From Actinoplanes sp. NBRC 103695 (GTDB lineage: Bacteria > Actinomycetota > Actinomycetes > Mycobacteriales > Micromonosporaceae): DNA of 64,000 nucleotides. A model generated the notes under the pieces. The model worked only from the letters and a program-made list of their open reading frames with translations, made no database searches and was not told the origin of the DNA. Positions 46,223 to 55,501 of this stretch are shown here, one piece after another; position 1 is the stretch's first letter; every line of letters starts with the position of its first letter. Location: contig NZ_BSTL01000031.1 of NCBI RefSeq assembly GCF_030269485.1, positions 1 through 64,000 of the forward strand, read 5' to 3'. The position numbers and the translations under genes were made by a program.

Positions 46223-47239
46223 ATGAGCGCATCTGTCACGCAGCGGCCGAGAACGGCCGGTAGCGATTTCGCCTCTCTGAATCGCCGGATCATCGACGCC
46301 GGGCTGCTCGAGCGGCGCCCGGCCTACTACGCGGTCCGGGCGGCCGTCGTCGCCGCGATGTTCGCCGGCGGGTGGGCCGTCTTCGTCCTGATCGGATCGT
46401 CCTGGTGGACCCTCGCGGCGGCGGCGCTGCTCGGGGTCGTGTTCACGCAGGCGGCGCTGCTGGCGCACGATGTGGCGCACCGGCAGGTGTTCCGCACGAA
46501 GCGGCCCAGCGAGGTGGCCGGCCGGATCGCCGCCAACGTCGCGGTGGGGATGAGTTACGGCTGGTGGATGGACAAGCACACCCGCCACCACAACAACCCC
46601 AACCACGACGATCTCGATCCTGACGTACGACCTGAGGTGCTGATCTGGGCCACCGAGTCGGCCTGGGGCCGGCGTGGCCTGAAGGGCTTCATCACCCGTC
46701 ATCAGGCCGGGTTGTTCTTCCCCCTGCTGACGCTGCTCAGCATCGATCTGCGCATCTCCAGCTTCAAGGCGCTGCGGCGTCCGGGCATGAAGCGCCGTGG
46801 CCTGGAAGCCGGCCTGATGACCCTGCATCTGGCCGCCTATGCGACCGCGTTGCTCGTGGTGCTGTCCCCGCCGCAGGCTCTCGCCTTCTTCCTCGTACAC
46901 CACGCGGTCTTCGGGGTTTATCTGGGCATGACGTTCGCGCCGAACCACAAGGGCATGCCGCATCCGACCGGAGCCGAGGACTATCTGCGCAAGCAGGTGC
47001 TGACCTCCCGCAACGTGGCCGGCGGCCGGTTCACCGACGCGGCCCTCGGCGGCCTGAACTACCAGATCGAGCACCACCTGTTCCCCGGGATGCCCACGCC
47101 GAACCTGAAGAAGGCCCAGCCGATCGTCGAGGCCTACTGCCGCGACCTCGGTGTCTCCTACGAGACGACGAGCCTGGTCGAGTCGTACCGGCAGGCGCTA
47201 CGCCACCTGCACGAGGTCGGCGCCCCGCTACGCGCATGA
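46223..47239 (+). CDS. Membrane fatty acid desaturase
   Basis: 338 aa. Di-iron membrane desaturase: histidine boxes HDVAH (82-86), HTRHH (119-123) and QIEHH (281-285), four hydrophobic segments, plus NHKG before the last box. AGGAG lies 7 nt before the ATG. Inserts double bonds in acyl chains to keep membranes fluid; an exact SigB-like promoter upstream fits cold or osmotic stress induction. The gene stands alone. Confidence 0.92.
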   Translation: MSASVTQRPRTAGSDFASLNRRIIDAGLLERRPAYYAVRAAVVAAMFAGGWAVFVLIGSSWWTLAAAALLGVVFTQAALLAHDVAHRQVFRTKRPSEVAGRIAANVAVGMSYGWWMDKHTRHHNNPNHDDLDPDVRPEVLIWATESAWGRRGLKGFITRHQAGLFFPLLTLLSIDLRISSFKALRRPGMKRRGLEAGLMTLHLAAYATALLVVLSPPQALAFFLVHHAVFGVYLGMTFAPNHKGMPHPTGAEDYLRKQVLTSRNVAGGRFTDAALGGLNYQIEHHLFPGMPTPNLKKAQPIVEAYCRDLGVSYETTSLVESYRQALRHLHEVGAPLRA

Positions 47240-47380
47240 TGAATCTCCCACGGAGAATCACGGTGGCCCCGGTGGCACCGGCGGCCCCGAAGCCGTAACG
47301 TTGTGACACTGCTCGATGACATCGAGTGCGTCGCTCCGGACCCCGGCGGCAGAGTTGGCCGCCCGCCCTCTGGAGCCTTC

Positions 47381-47785
47381 ATGAGCATCGACTCGCCAAA
47401 ACCCGATGGCCAGCAGTTCAGCGATGCCACGTTGGTGGAATTGATCTCCTGCGGCAGCGTGCCCGCCTTCGCCGCACTGTTCGCGCGCACCTCGGCAGCG
47501 GCCCGGGCCGAACTGGTGGCGCGTCTGCCCGATGCCGGCCGGGCCGATGAGATCCTCGCGGCCAGCTATGTCGAGGTGTGGTGGCTGGCCGGTTGCCATC
47601 GCGCGCCGGAGGTCGACGTCACGACCTGGATCACCGGCATCGTGCGGCGCCGGGCCGCCGAACTCCCCACCTGGGAGGGTCCGCGTCCCAGCTATGCGGA
47701 ACTGGAGTTCGCGGCCATCCTCCGGCGGTCGGTCGACCGGGACGACATCACCGCGTCAGCCCGGGCAGGCTCGCCAGATCGGTGA
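47381..47785 (+). CDS. Sigma-70 region-2-like protein without region 4
   Basis: 134 aa from ATG 47381. Residues ~15-100 resemble ECF sigma region 2 (SDATLVELISCGSVPAFAAL, then GRADEILAASYVEVWWLAG, and VTTWITGIVRRR in the place of the -10 recognition helix). The protein stops 35 residues later with no region 4. Its 3' end overlaps the convergent GAF-ANTAR gene by 38 bp. It could be a truncated sigma factor or a stand-alone region-2 protein. Confidence 0.6.
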   Translation: MSIDSPKPDGQQFSDATLVELISCGSVPAFAALFARTSAAARAELVARLPDAGRADEILAASYVEVWWLAGCHRAPEVDVTTWITGIVRRRAAELPTWEGPRPSYAELEFAAILRRSVDRDDITASARAGSPDR

Positions 47786-48476
47786 CGATCAGATAGGCCA
47801 CCTCGGTGAGCCGCAGGTTGTTGCTCCGGGCGTAGGCGCGGATCCGGCGGAACGCCTCGTCGACGCTGATGTCCTGGACCTGGGCCAGGGCGCCCTTGGC
47901 CTGCTCGATGACGATCCGGCTGTTCAGCGCACCCTGCAGCTGCTCGGTCAGCGCCTCGCTCCGGCGGATCGCGCGTTCCTGGATCAGGCCGATGGTCGCC
48001 ACGTCGGCGAGAGCCTGCATGATCGGGACGTCCGCCGGGTCGAAGTTACCGCCGGTGGTGTCACCGAAGACGTTCAGCGCGCCGATCACCTTCGTCCGCA
48101 GCCGCAGGGGGAAGGCGTGCACCGAGCGGAAGCCCGCCTCGGCGGCCCGGGTCGCGAACCGCGGCCAGCGTTCGGTCGCGGCCTCCAGGTCGACGTTGAT
48201 CACCGGCCGGCCCGTCCGGAACGCCTCCAGGCAGGGGCCCTGGTCGTTCTGCAGCTGGAACAGCTCGACCAGGCGGACGTTCTCGTCGGAACCCGCCACG
48301 AACTCGAGCCGTCCCCGCTCGTCTGCCAGCATCAGCCCGGTGGCGGGCGCCCCGACCAGGCTGGTGGCCCGGGCGGTGAGCATGTGCAGGAAGTCGAGCA
48401 GGTCGAACTCGTCGACCAGGGTGTCGGCGACCTCCACGAAAATCGTGGCCAGCCGCTCAACCGAAACGGTGCCCAT
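47748..48476 (-). CDS. GAF-ANTAR RNA-binding regulator (copy B1)
   Basis: 242 aa. Near-duplicate of the protein at 16823-17554 by eye: shared ERLATIFVEVADTLVD, DLLDFLHMLT, CLEAFRTGRPVINV, LTEQLQGALNSR and VIEQAKGALAQ. Start at ATG 48476 by alignment to that copy and because GGGAG is 9 nt upstream; ATG 48494, which overlaps the previous stop (ATGA), is the alternative. Likely controls termination in unlinked operons by RNA binding. Confidence 0.88.
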   Translation of the reverse strand: MGTVSVERLATIFVEVADTLVDEFDLLDFLHMLTARATSLVGAPATGLMLADERGRLEFVAGSDENVRLVELFQLQNDQGPCLEAFRTGRPVINVDLEAATERWPRFATRAAEAGFRSVHAFPLRLRTKVIGALNVFGDTTGGNFDPADVPIMQALADVATIGLIQERAIRRSEALTEQLQGALNSRIVIEQAKGALAQVQDISVDEAFRRIRAYARSNNLRLTEVAYLIVTDLASLPGLTR

Positions 48477-48490
48477 GCCCTGTCTCCCAC

Positions 48491-49195
48491 TCATTCCTTG
48501 ATCCCGTCCAATCGCAGTTGCCGGTTGACGACATCACGCGCGATGTCCTCGAGACGACGGTTCTCGGCGTAGGCGTACGCCCGCATCCGCACCAGAGCTT
48601 CCCCGATGGTTACCCCGAGTTGCACCATGACCATCCCTTGCGCCTGGAACAGTTCGGCGCGCCGCCCGACGTCCAGAACCGCGGCGCGGTCATCGTCGTG
48701 CGCGTCCCTGTCCTCCTGCATGTCCAGCAGTGCGTCCACGGTGACCTCCACGAAGCCGAACGCGGTGCGGAGTTCCTCGTCGGTCAGCGCCCCGACCCGG
48801 GCGCGGAAGATGTCCATCACCCCGAGCCGCGCGGCGCCGACCTGCAGGGGAAACGCGAAGACGGCGCGGACACCGTCCTCCCGGGCCGCCGGAGCGTACA
48901 CCGGCCACTGGTAGGCCTCGGTCTCCGCCAGGTCGGCGGTGAGCACCGGCCGGCGCGAGGCGAAGGCGTCGATGCAAGGCCCCTCACCCAGGGTGAACTG
49001 CAATTCCTCGACCCGTTCGCTCACCGGGTCGGAGGTCGCGCTCACCCCCCTGGTTCCGTCGGCGGTCATCACGCTGATGCCCGCGCCGGAGGCCGACAGC
49101 GCCTCCGCGGCGGCACAGCAGACCCGCTGCAGCAGATCGAGGTGTCCCGGCTGCCGGTCGATCAGGCCCCGGACCACCGTCCGGTGATCGTCCAT
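48491..49195 (-). CDS. GAF-ANTAR RNA-binding regulator (copy B2)
   Basis: 234 aa. Paralogue of 17583-18311: both have LGEGPCxDAFASRRPVL, FAFPLQVGAARLGVMD, ELFQAQGMVMVQL and RAYAYAE. Start at ATG 49195 by alignment with that copy; the longer frame from 49222 adds nine residues without support. A GGGTAT hexamer lies upstream on this strand (near 49256) but lacks a good -35, so the promoter is uncertain. First gene of a two-gene operon. Confidence 0.87.
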   Translation of the reverse strand: MDDHRTVVRGLIDRQPGHLDLLQRVCCAAAEALSASGAGISVMTADGTRGVSATSDPVSERVEELQFTLGEGPCIDAFASRRPVLTADLAETEAYQWPVYAPAAREDGVRAVFAFPLQVGAARLGVMDIFRARVGALTDEELRTAFGFVEVTVDALLDMQEDRDAHDDDRAAVLDVGRRAELFQAQGMVMVQLGVTIGEALVRMRAYAYAENRRLEDIARDVVNRQLRLDGIKE

Positions 49196-49334
49196 ACCGG
49201 CATGCCCTCCCCAGTCCGTCACCTACGCCAGGGACCAGGGCAGCAACCGGCTCACCATACCCCGGCACCACGGCGCGCGAGTCGACCATCGAGGACGAGT
49301 CCCTCGACCCCGCTGCCGCGCCGCTCGGTGGCGG

Positions 49335-51395
49335 TCACCAGCTCCACTTCTGGAACCGGCCGCCGTTGCAGGTCTGGATGATGACGGCCGCCCGCTGGAC
49401 CGATGACACCGGAGCCAGACACAGTGTCGTCCTCGCGGCCGGGCGGATCGTGCCGTCCGCGCCGAACTGCCAGGTCTGCGCGGCCGTCCGGTTGCAGGTG
49501 AAGGCCCAGATCCTGGCGCCGCTGACGTAGGAGCTCGACGGCACGTCCAGGCAGTTGCCGAGGACCCGCAGCGACCGGTCGTCCGGCAGCCGGGTCAGCG
49601 CCTGCGCCTTGGTGCTGTTGCAGTCGTACGTCTGCAGGTAGGTGCGTGGCGCGGTGCTGGAGGCAGGCAGGTCGACGCAGCGGCCGGTGTCGCTCCTGAC
49701 CTGGCTCATCAGCGGGTTCGGGCCCTTGGCGACCTGCACCATCCTGGCCACGGACGGGACACCGGCGGCGTCGATGACGAAGAGCATGTAGTAGCCGGGC
49801 GGGGCCACGCCACCGTTCGGCGGCCCGGTGACGGTCAGCGTCGTACCGGAGGCCGTGAACCGCAGCGGGACGTACCGCTGGCCCTGGTCGACGCCGTGTG
49901 TGACGTCGCCGAGGCCGACCAGCGCGACCTTCCGGACGCTCGCCGCCTGCGCCGACGTGATCGTGAACGAGCCGCCGACGCCGACACCGGCCGGCGCCGC
50001 GGAGATCACCGGCCGCGCGGCGAGAGCCCCGCTGCCGTCCTTGCTGTACAGGTACGGCGGGGTGAAGTACTCGACGTTCTTCTCCAGGTACCCGGTCTCC
50101 ATGCAGACGTCGCAGATGCCGCCGCCACCGGTCAGCACCCGGCCGTCCGGCAGCAGCGCGGCCGTCGAGTGGTACTGCCGGACGCGGCTCGCGCTCGCCA
50201 GCAGGGTCCACGTGCCGGTCGCCGGATCCCAGCGTTCCGCCGCGGTCACGGCATGGTTCAGGTCGACGAGACCGGAGGGGGCCGCGCTGGTCATGCCACC
50301 GGTGGCCAGCACCGAGCCGTCGGCGAGCAGGGTCGCGTTGAGCTGCTTGCGCGGGACCGACAGCGGGCCGGACAGCGTGATCGCCGGGTTCAGGCCGGTG
50401 TTGCTGTCGACGACGACGGTGGTCCGGGTGGGCACGTTCGTGGCGCCACCCTCGGTGATGTTGCCCCCGCCGACCACGACCGTCCTGCCCACGTCGTACC
50501 CGGCGAAGCTCCCGTAGTCGCGGTTGATCGCGTCGCGCCGCACGGTCGCCGTGACGGTTCCGTTCCCGGAGGTGTTGATGGTGTACGCCGAGCGGAACGG
50601 CCCGATCAGCCCGAGCTGGGTATCCGGTCGCGAGGCCATGAAGGGATACACCCGCGCGCTGTAGCCGGTGAACCCGGGCAGCGCACGGATGGCCCCGTCG
50701 GCCTGGTACACCTCGGGGATCGCGGGACCGCCGCCGAGGATCACGTCCTCGCCGTTGGCCATCTGGGTGACCGACGGATACCAGCGTTCCTCGGCCATGT
50801 CGTTGCCGCGGGTCCAGGTCTCGTCCTGCCAGTCGAAGACGTACGTCCGGACCGTACCGTCGAGCTCCGCATTGGCATTGCCGCCGGCGACGAGAATGTT
50901 CCCGTCCGGGAGATGCGCGAACCCGGCGCAGAAGATGTTGGAGCCCTGCAGGTCGACCCGCTTGTACGTGTCGTCGGCCGGGTTCCAGACCATCACCCGG
51001 GTGAAGCTGTGGTCCGGGTACCCGGACGCCGCGTCGTCGCCGACGGAGTCCCAGATCAGCACCTTGCCGTTCGGCAGCACCGCCTGGAACACCGGCACGA
51101 CCGGGGTGTCCAGCACCGGGCTCCACTCCCCCGACCGCCCCGGGTCGGCGGCGACGGCGGCCCTGGCACCGGCCCGCGCCACCCCCGGACGCACGCCGGT
51201 GGAGCGCTGGATCCGTGCCGCGTTGACGGCGGTCCGCTGCTCGATGACCCGCATCGGCGTCCCGGCCAGATCGGTGGCCGCGTGCGCGCTCCCGTCGCTG
51301 TGGTCGTGAACATGCTGATGACCGGCCGCGGGGGAACCGGAAAGGATCACTGTGGACAGTAATCCGCCGGCGAGAAGGGAACGACGTCTACGCAT
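49335..51395 (-). CDS. Secreted copper radical oxidase (galactose/glyoxal oxidase type) with ricin-like lectin domain
   Basis: 686 aa. Signal peptide (RRRRSLLAGGLLSTVILSGS). Seven-bladed Kelch-type propeller with the galactose-oxidase active site: C156 in NIFCAG and Y206 in RWYPSV (thioether crosslink pair), Y408-H409 in RQYHST, and H500 in DVTHGVDQG as copper ligands. A DUF1929-like domain follows, then a ricin-type beta-trefoil (~545-686; QTYDC, QTWQF, QKWSW). Expected to oxidise a primary alcohol or aldehyde outside the cell and make hydrogen peroxide; CslA/GlxA-type enzymes in Streptomyces act on surface glycans. Confidence 0.9.
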   Translation of the reverse strand: MRRRRSLLAGGLLSTVILSGSPAAGHQHVHDHSDGSAHAATDLAGTPMRVIEQRTAVNAARIQRSTGVRPGVARAGARAAVAADPGRSGEWSPVLDTPVVPVFQAVLPNGKVLIWDSVGDDAASGYPDHSFTRVMVWNPADDTYKRVDLQGSNIFCAGFAHLPDGNILVAGGNANAELDGTVRTYVFDWQDETWTRGNDMAEERWYPSVTQMANGEDVILGGGPAIPEVYQADGAIRALPGFTGYSARVYPFMASRPDTQLGLIGPFRSAYTINTSGNGTVTATVRRDAINRDYGSFAGYDVGRTVVVGGGNITEGGATNVPTRTTVVVDSNTGLNPAITLSGPLSVPRKQLNATLLADGSVLATGGMTSAAPSGLVDLNHAVTAAERWDPATGTWTLLASASRVRQYHSTAALLPDGRVLTGGGGICDVCMETGYLEKNVEYFTPPYLYSKDGSGALAARPVISAAPAGVGVGGSFTITSAQAASVRKVALVGLGDVTHGVDQGQRYVPLRFTASGTTLTVTGPPNGGVAPPGYYMLFVIDAAGVPSVARMVQVAKGPNPLMSQVRSDTGRCVDLPASSTAPRTYLQTYDCNSTKAQALTRLPDDRSLRVLGNCLDVPSSSYVSGARIWAFTCNRTAAQTWQFGADGTIRPAARTTLCLAPVSSVQRAAVIIQTCNGGRFQKWSW

Positions 51396-51504
51396 GGTAT
51401 TGGGACGCTAACGCGGCATCCATGAGTCGCGATGCCGTCCGAACGGCCGATGAGGGATGGCCGTTCACCCAATGTGATCAACAATTAGGTCTAGCATCGA
51501 GAGA

Positions 51505-52815
51505 ATGCGAGCCCTGGGCACCATTGCCGTCGTCCTGGCTGGTTCACTCTGCGTGACAACTCCGGCATCGGCCGCTCCGGCCCGGCCCGGCCGGATCGAG
51601 CTGGTCTCGGTCAGCCCCGGCGGGGACGACGTCGAGTACGCCAACGACCCGTCCCCGGCGATCTCCGCGGACGGCCGGTTCGTGGCGTTCACCTCGAGGG
51701 CGGTCGACCTGGCGCCCGGCGACACCAACGGACGCGAGGCCGACGTCTTCGTGCGGGACATGCGGGCGGGCCGGACCACGCTGGTCTCCCGCACGCCGGG
51801 CGGCACCTCCGGGAACCTGGGCAGCGGCGCCCCGTCCATCTCGGCCGACGGCCGGTACATCGCCTTCCACTCGGGCGCGTCCGACCTGGTGCCGGGCGAC
51901 ACGAACGGCGCCGTCGACGTCTTCGTCCGCGACCTCCGGCGAGGACGGACCGCCCGCGTCGGCCTCGGCCCGGGCGGTGTCCAGGCCGACCGGGGCGGCG
52001 GCGTGCCGGACATCTCCGCGGACGGGCGGCACGTGGCCTTCGCGTCGTCGTCCACGAACCTGGTGCCGGGCGACACGAACGCCACCGCGGACATCTTCGT
52101 GCGCGACCTCGACGCCGGACGTACCGAACGGGTCTCGCTCACCGCCGACGGCAGGCAGAGCGACTCCTTCGCGTACGAATCGTCGATCTCCGCCGACGGC
52201 AGCCGGGTCGCCTTCCTCAGCAGCCCCGGGCTGACAGCGGATCCGTCCGATCCGATGGCGTTCACCGCCGCGTACGTCCGCGACCGCCGGCGGCACACGA
52301 CCGTCAACCTGTCGGCCGGCGTCGTCCGCGACCCGGGGTTCTTCGTCAGCGACGTCGCCGACCCGGAGATCTCGGATGACGGCCGGACCGCGGCGTTCAC
52401 CTTCTCCGGCGTCCTGGCGATCGGCGCGGAGTGGGTCAACAGCGTCTGGGCGTACGACCTGCGCACCGGCAAGCTCTCCCTGGTGTCCCGGAACTCCCGC
52501 CCCGACGATCGGACCCGCGGGAGCTCCCAGCCGTCCCTGTCCGCCGACGGCCGCTACGTGGCATTCACCAGCGCACACCGGATGCGCCCGCAGGACACCA
52601 ACCGGATCTACGACATCTACCTGCGCGACCGGCGAACCGGGGGCCTCCGCCTGCTGACCGCCGGCCAGCAGAACCCGTACGACTCCAGCCTCGGCAGCCA
52701 GACCCCGGCGATGTCCGCGGACGCCCGGCGGGTCGCCTTCTACGCCGACTCCGCCGGGCTGGCCCCCGGTGCCGCACCGGGCGCCCCGCACATCTACCGC
52801 TGGTCGGCCGGCTGA
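51505..52815 (+). CDS. Secreted TolB/PD40-type beta-propeller protein
   Basis: 436 aa. Signal peptide (IAVVLAGSLCVTTPASA). About seven repeats of the pattern SISADGRYVAF...DLVPGDTN...DVFVRD, which is the PD40/WD40-like propeller of TolB-type proteins. No catalytic domain. Divergent from the copper oxidase gene across 109 bp. A binding or scaffolding role outside the cell is likely; partner unknown. Confidence 0.85.
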   Translation: MRALGTIAVVLAGSLCVTTPASAAPARPGRIELVSVSPGGDDVEYANDPSPAISADGRFVAFTSRAVDLAPGDTNGREADVFVRDMRAGRTTLVSRTPGGTSGNLGSGAPSISADGRYIAFHSGASDLVPGDTNGAVDVFVRDLRRGRTARVGLGPGGVQADRGGGVPDISADGRHVAFASSSTNLVPGDTNATADIFVRDLDAGRTERVSLTADGRQSDSFAYESSISADGSRVAFLSSPGLTADPSDPMAFTAAYVRDRRRHTTVNLSAGVVRDPGFFVSDVADPEISDDGRTAAFTFSGVLAIGAEWVNSVWAYDLRTGKLSLVSRNSRPDDRTRGSSQPSLSADGRYVAFTSAHRMRPQDTNRIYDIYLRDRRTGGLRLLTAGQQNPYDSSLGSQTPAMSADARRVAFYADSAGLAPGAAPGAPHIYRWSAG

Positions 52816-52860
52816 CGCTCGCCCTCGTACACAGAGGACGCCGGTGACACAACCATCGGC

Positions 52861-54333
52861 GTGCCGAGCATCGACAGCGCCGACGTCATCGCCTCCGTCC
52901 GTGAACAGTTCGGTCCCGGATTCGTCTCGGGCCGGATCGACGCCGAGGATGAGGCGCGCCGATTCATCGAGGGCCACCTGGGGCGGATGGATGCCGCGCG
53001 CATCGCCGAGCTGGGCCGGATCTTCAACCGGCACGAGAAGCTGGGCCGCATCCGCTACGACCGCTTCACTCCCGGCTTCACCGGCGCGATCATGGACAAA
53101 CTCGGCCGCGACCCGGAGACCTTCAACCGGATGACCGACCTGCTGTGGCGACCACCGATCGAGGAATCACTCACCACGCTCGGGCAGATCTTCGCCTACC
53201 GCCCCACCTTCGCGCATGCCGGTTCGTCGCTACCCAGCTACCTGCTCTATCTGCGCGATCCGGTCCGGTTCGGCGTGTGCATCAACGCGACGATGCGGGG
53301 ACTCCACGCGATCACCGGCAACGACTACCGGGCGAACGGCCGGGACGCGTACGAGCGGTTCTGCGCCGACCTGCGGCACTGGCGGGAGACGAACGACGTC
53401 GCGCCGCAGGAGGCGGACGCGATCCTGACCACCGTCATGCGACGGGATGTCCCCCTGAAGACGGAACCCGCGCTGCCACCGACCGGACGGCGGCTGACCA
53501 CCGAGGAGGTGGCGACCCGCTGTTACCTGCCCGTCGAGCAGGTCGACCAGTGGGTCGAAGCGTTGACCACCGGGATGCGGCAGGCGGTCTTCCACGGGCC
53601 ACCGGGAACCGGGAAGACCTTCGTGGCGAGGCTGCTCGCCCGGCATCTCGCCACCTCGCCGGACCACATCGAGATTGTCCAGTTCCATCCGGCCTACTCG
53701 TACGAGGACTTCATCGAGGGTCTCCGGCCGGAGGCCGGGGACGGTGGTCTGCGGTACGAGGTACGGGCGGGACTCTTCGCGCGCCTGTGTGACCGGGCCG
53801 CATCCGCACCCGGCGAGACGTTCGTGCTGATCGTCGATGAGATGAACCGGGCCGACCTGGCGGCCGTCTTCGGGGAGCTGCTGTTCCTGCTCGAATACCG
53901 GGGCGACACCCTCGTGACGCTTCCGTACTCGCAGCGCCGGTTCTCCGTACCCGAGAATGTCTTTCTGCTCGGCACCATGAACACCGCCGACCGCAGCCTG
54001 GCCCTGATGGACTTCGCACTGCGGCGTCGATTCAACGCCTTTCCCTTGCTTCCTGACGAGGCGGTGCTGGCCGGCTGGGCGGGCGAACGATCGGCGCACA
54101 ACGCCGACCTCGCGGGCGGGGTCTTCCGGCTCATCCGCGATCGGGTGGGCCTCGAGGCCTCGGTGTGTCCCGGTCACTCGTACTGGATGACCGAGGCGCT
54201 GGACGCGGCCGCCGCCGTGCGCATCTGGGACTACCAGCTGCGGCCATATCTCGGTGAGTTCTGGTTCGAGCGGCCGCAGGAACTGGCCCAGCTCGACACC
54301 GAGGTCCGCGCTCTCATCGCGGAACTGGCCTGA
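52861..54333 (+). CDS. mcrB: McrB-like AAA+ GTPase subunit
   Basis: 490 aa, GTG start. AAA+ motor: Walker A HGPPGTGKT (~244-252), Walker B with DEMNRAD (326-332), and TMNTADRSLALMD, the NTxD-type motif specific to McrB GTPases; arginine-rich ALRRRF follows. The ~200-residue N-terminus, which reads modified DNA in this family, is not a recognisable EVE, MrcB_N or SRA domain: it is helical with LPSYLLYLRDPVRFGVCINA. The mcrC-like gene begins 1 nt after the stop. Together they form a modification-dependent (type IV) restriction system. Confidence 0.87.
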   Translation: MPSIDSADVIASVREQFGPGFVSGRIDAEDEARRFIEGHLGRMDAARIAELGRIFNRHEKLGRIRYDRFTPGFTGAIMDKLGRDPETFNRMTDLLWRPPIEESLTTLGQIFAYRPTFAHAGSSLPSYLLYLRDPVRFGVCINATMRGLHAITGNDYRANGRDAYERFCADLRHWRETNDVAPQEADAILTTVMRRDVPLKTEPALPPTGRRLTTEEVATRCYLPVEQVDQWVEALTTGMRQAVFHGPPGTGKTFVARLLARHLATSPDHIEIVQFHPAYSYEDFIEGLRPEAGDGGLRYEVRAGLFARLCDRAASAPGETFVLIVDEMNRADLAAVFGELLFLLEYRGDTLVTLPYSQRRFSVPENVFLLGTMNTADRSLALMDFALRRRFNAFPLLPDEAVLAGWAGERSAHNADLAGGVFRLIRDRVGLEASVCPGHSYWMTEALDAAAAVRIWDYQLRPYLGEFWFERPQELAQLDTEVRALIAELA

Positions 54334-54334
54334 C

Positions 54335-55501
54335 GTGATCGACCTCGTCGAGTACCAGACATCGACGGTGGAGCTCGACCACGATGAGGCCGCCGAGCTG
54401 AGCGAGCTGGCCCGCGGTACCGGGACCGGCGACCGGCCGCGGGTCATGGAACGGCTGAGCCCGGCACCGGGCGGCTCGTACCGGGTCCAGCCCGGACCGT
54501 ATGTCGGCCGGTTCCAGCTACGCAGCGGGCGGGTCGTGAACGTCACCGGGCGCTTCCCGTTCCAGGACCTGGCCGCACTCCTCGGGCTCGGGGCGCGAGC
54601 CACGATGCTGTACGACTCTGCCGCGTCGGCCGGCGGTGGATACGGCTTGATGGATCTGATCGGTCTGGCGTTCGCCAGGGAAGCCGAGCTGATCGCCGGG
54701 CAGGGTCTGATCAAAGCGTACGAACGGCGCGAGTTCACCCGGCCGCCATACCCGGGGCGTCCCGCGGCGGCCCTGCACGTTCGCGCGCATGCCGGCCGTC
54801 CCGACCGGCTCGCCACCACCGCCAACCGGCTCACCTCGGACGTGCCGCTCAACCGGCAGGTGGCGGCCGCGCTTCGCCGGCTGTGCGGGCTCCGCTACAC
54901 GGACGACCGGCTCACCGTCCGGCTGCGCGCCCTGCTCCCGGTGTTCCAGACGATCGGCGACGGCACCGATCCTCCGCCGCCCGTCGCCGGGGTGCCGGCC
55001 CGCTACCGGGAGATCGACCGGCTGGCGCGACTCGTGCTGGATGGGCGTACGACGCTGCCGACCGGTGCCGGGGTGGCCGGTGTGAGCGTGCTGTTCAACA
55101 TGACCAAGATCTGGGAGCGGCACGTCGGCAGATGGCTGGCCGGCGGTCATCCGAGCGACGCGGTCAGCGGCCAGCACCGGATCGCACTGACCGACTCCGG
55201 CCCGGATCGGCCGGTGTATGCCGACTTCGTCCTCCTGCGACGCGGCCTGCCGGTCGCGGTGTTCGACGCGAAGTACCGCCCGTGGCGTGGCAAGCCCGCC
55301 ACGGGCGAGATCTATCAGCTCTACACGTACGCGCGCCGCCTCGGCGTCAAGCGGGCCGGACTGGTCTACCCCGGTGCCTCGGCAAGGAGCGTGAACGTCG
55401 CGATCGGTGAGGTGACCATCGAGAGTCACGTCGTCCCCGTGGTCGCGGACGGCGTCAGTGGTGGAGCGGGGCACCCAGCAGGTCGGGGTCCGACCGGGTG
55501 A
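54335..55501 (+). CDS. mcrC: McrC-like nuclease subunit
   Basis: 388 aa from GTG 54335. N-terminal beta-rich McrB-contacting region (GRFQLRSGRVVNVTGRFPF), helical middle (NRQVAAALRRLCGL) and C-terminal PD-(D/E)xK nuclease: YADFVLL, then VFDAKYRPW with catalytic Asp and Lys, and QLYTYARRLG. Partner of the McrB-like motor immediately upstream. The last ~20 residues (Gly/Pro-rich) run antisense over an SMP-30-like remnant and may be a random extension after loss of the original stop. Confidence 0.87.
   Translation: MIDLVEYQTSTVELDHDEAAELSELARGTGTGDRPRVMERLSPAPGGSYRVQPGPYVGRFQLRSGRVVNVTGRFPFQDLAALLGLGARATMLYDSAASAGGGYGLMDLIGLAFAREAELIAGQGLIKAYERREFTRPPYPGRPAAALHVRAHAGRPDRLATTANRLTSDVPLNRQVAAALRRLCGLRYTDDRLTVRLRALLPVFQTIGDGTDPPPPVAGVPARYREIDRLARLVLDGRTTLPTGAGVAGVSVLFNMTKIWERHVGRWLAGGHPSDAVSGQHRIALTDSGPDRPVYADFVLLRRGLPVAVFDAKYRPWRGKPATGEIYQLYTYARRLGVKRAGLVYPGASARSVNVAIGEVTIESHVVPVVADGVSGGAGHPAGRGPTG

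Noticed and set aside
49250..49262. SigB-like promoter for the second GAF-ANTAR pair
   Set aside because: A GGGTAT -10 is present on the minus strand, but no GTTT-like -35 lies 14-16 nt upstream.
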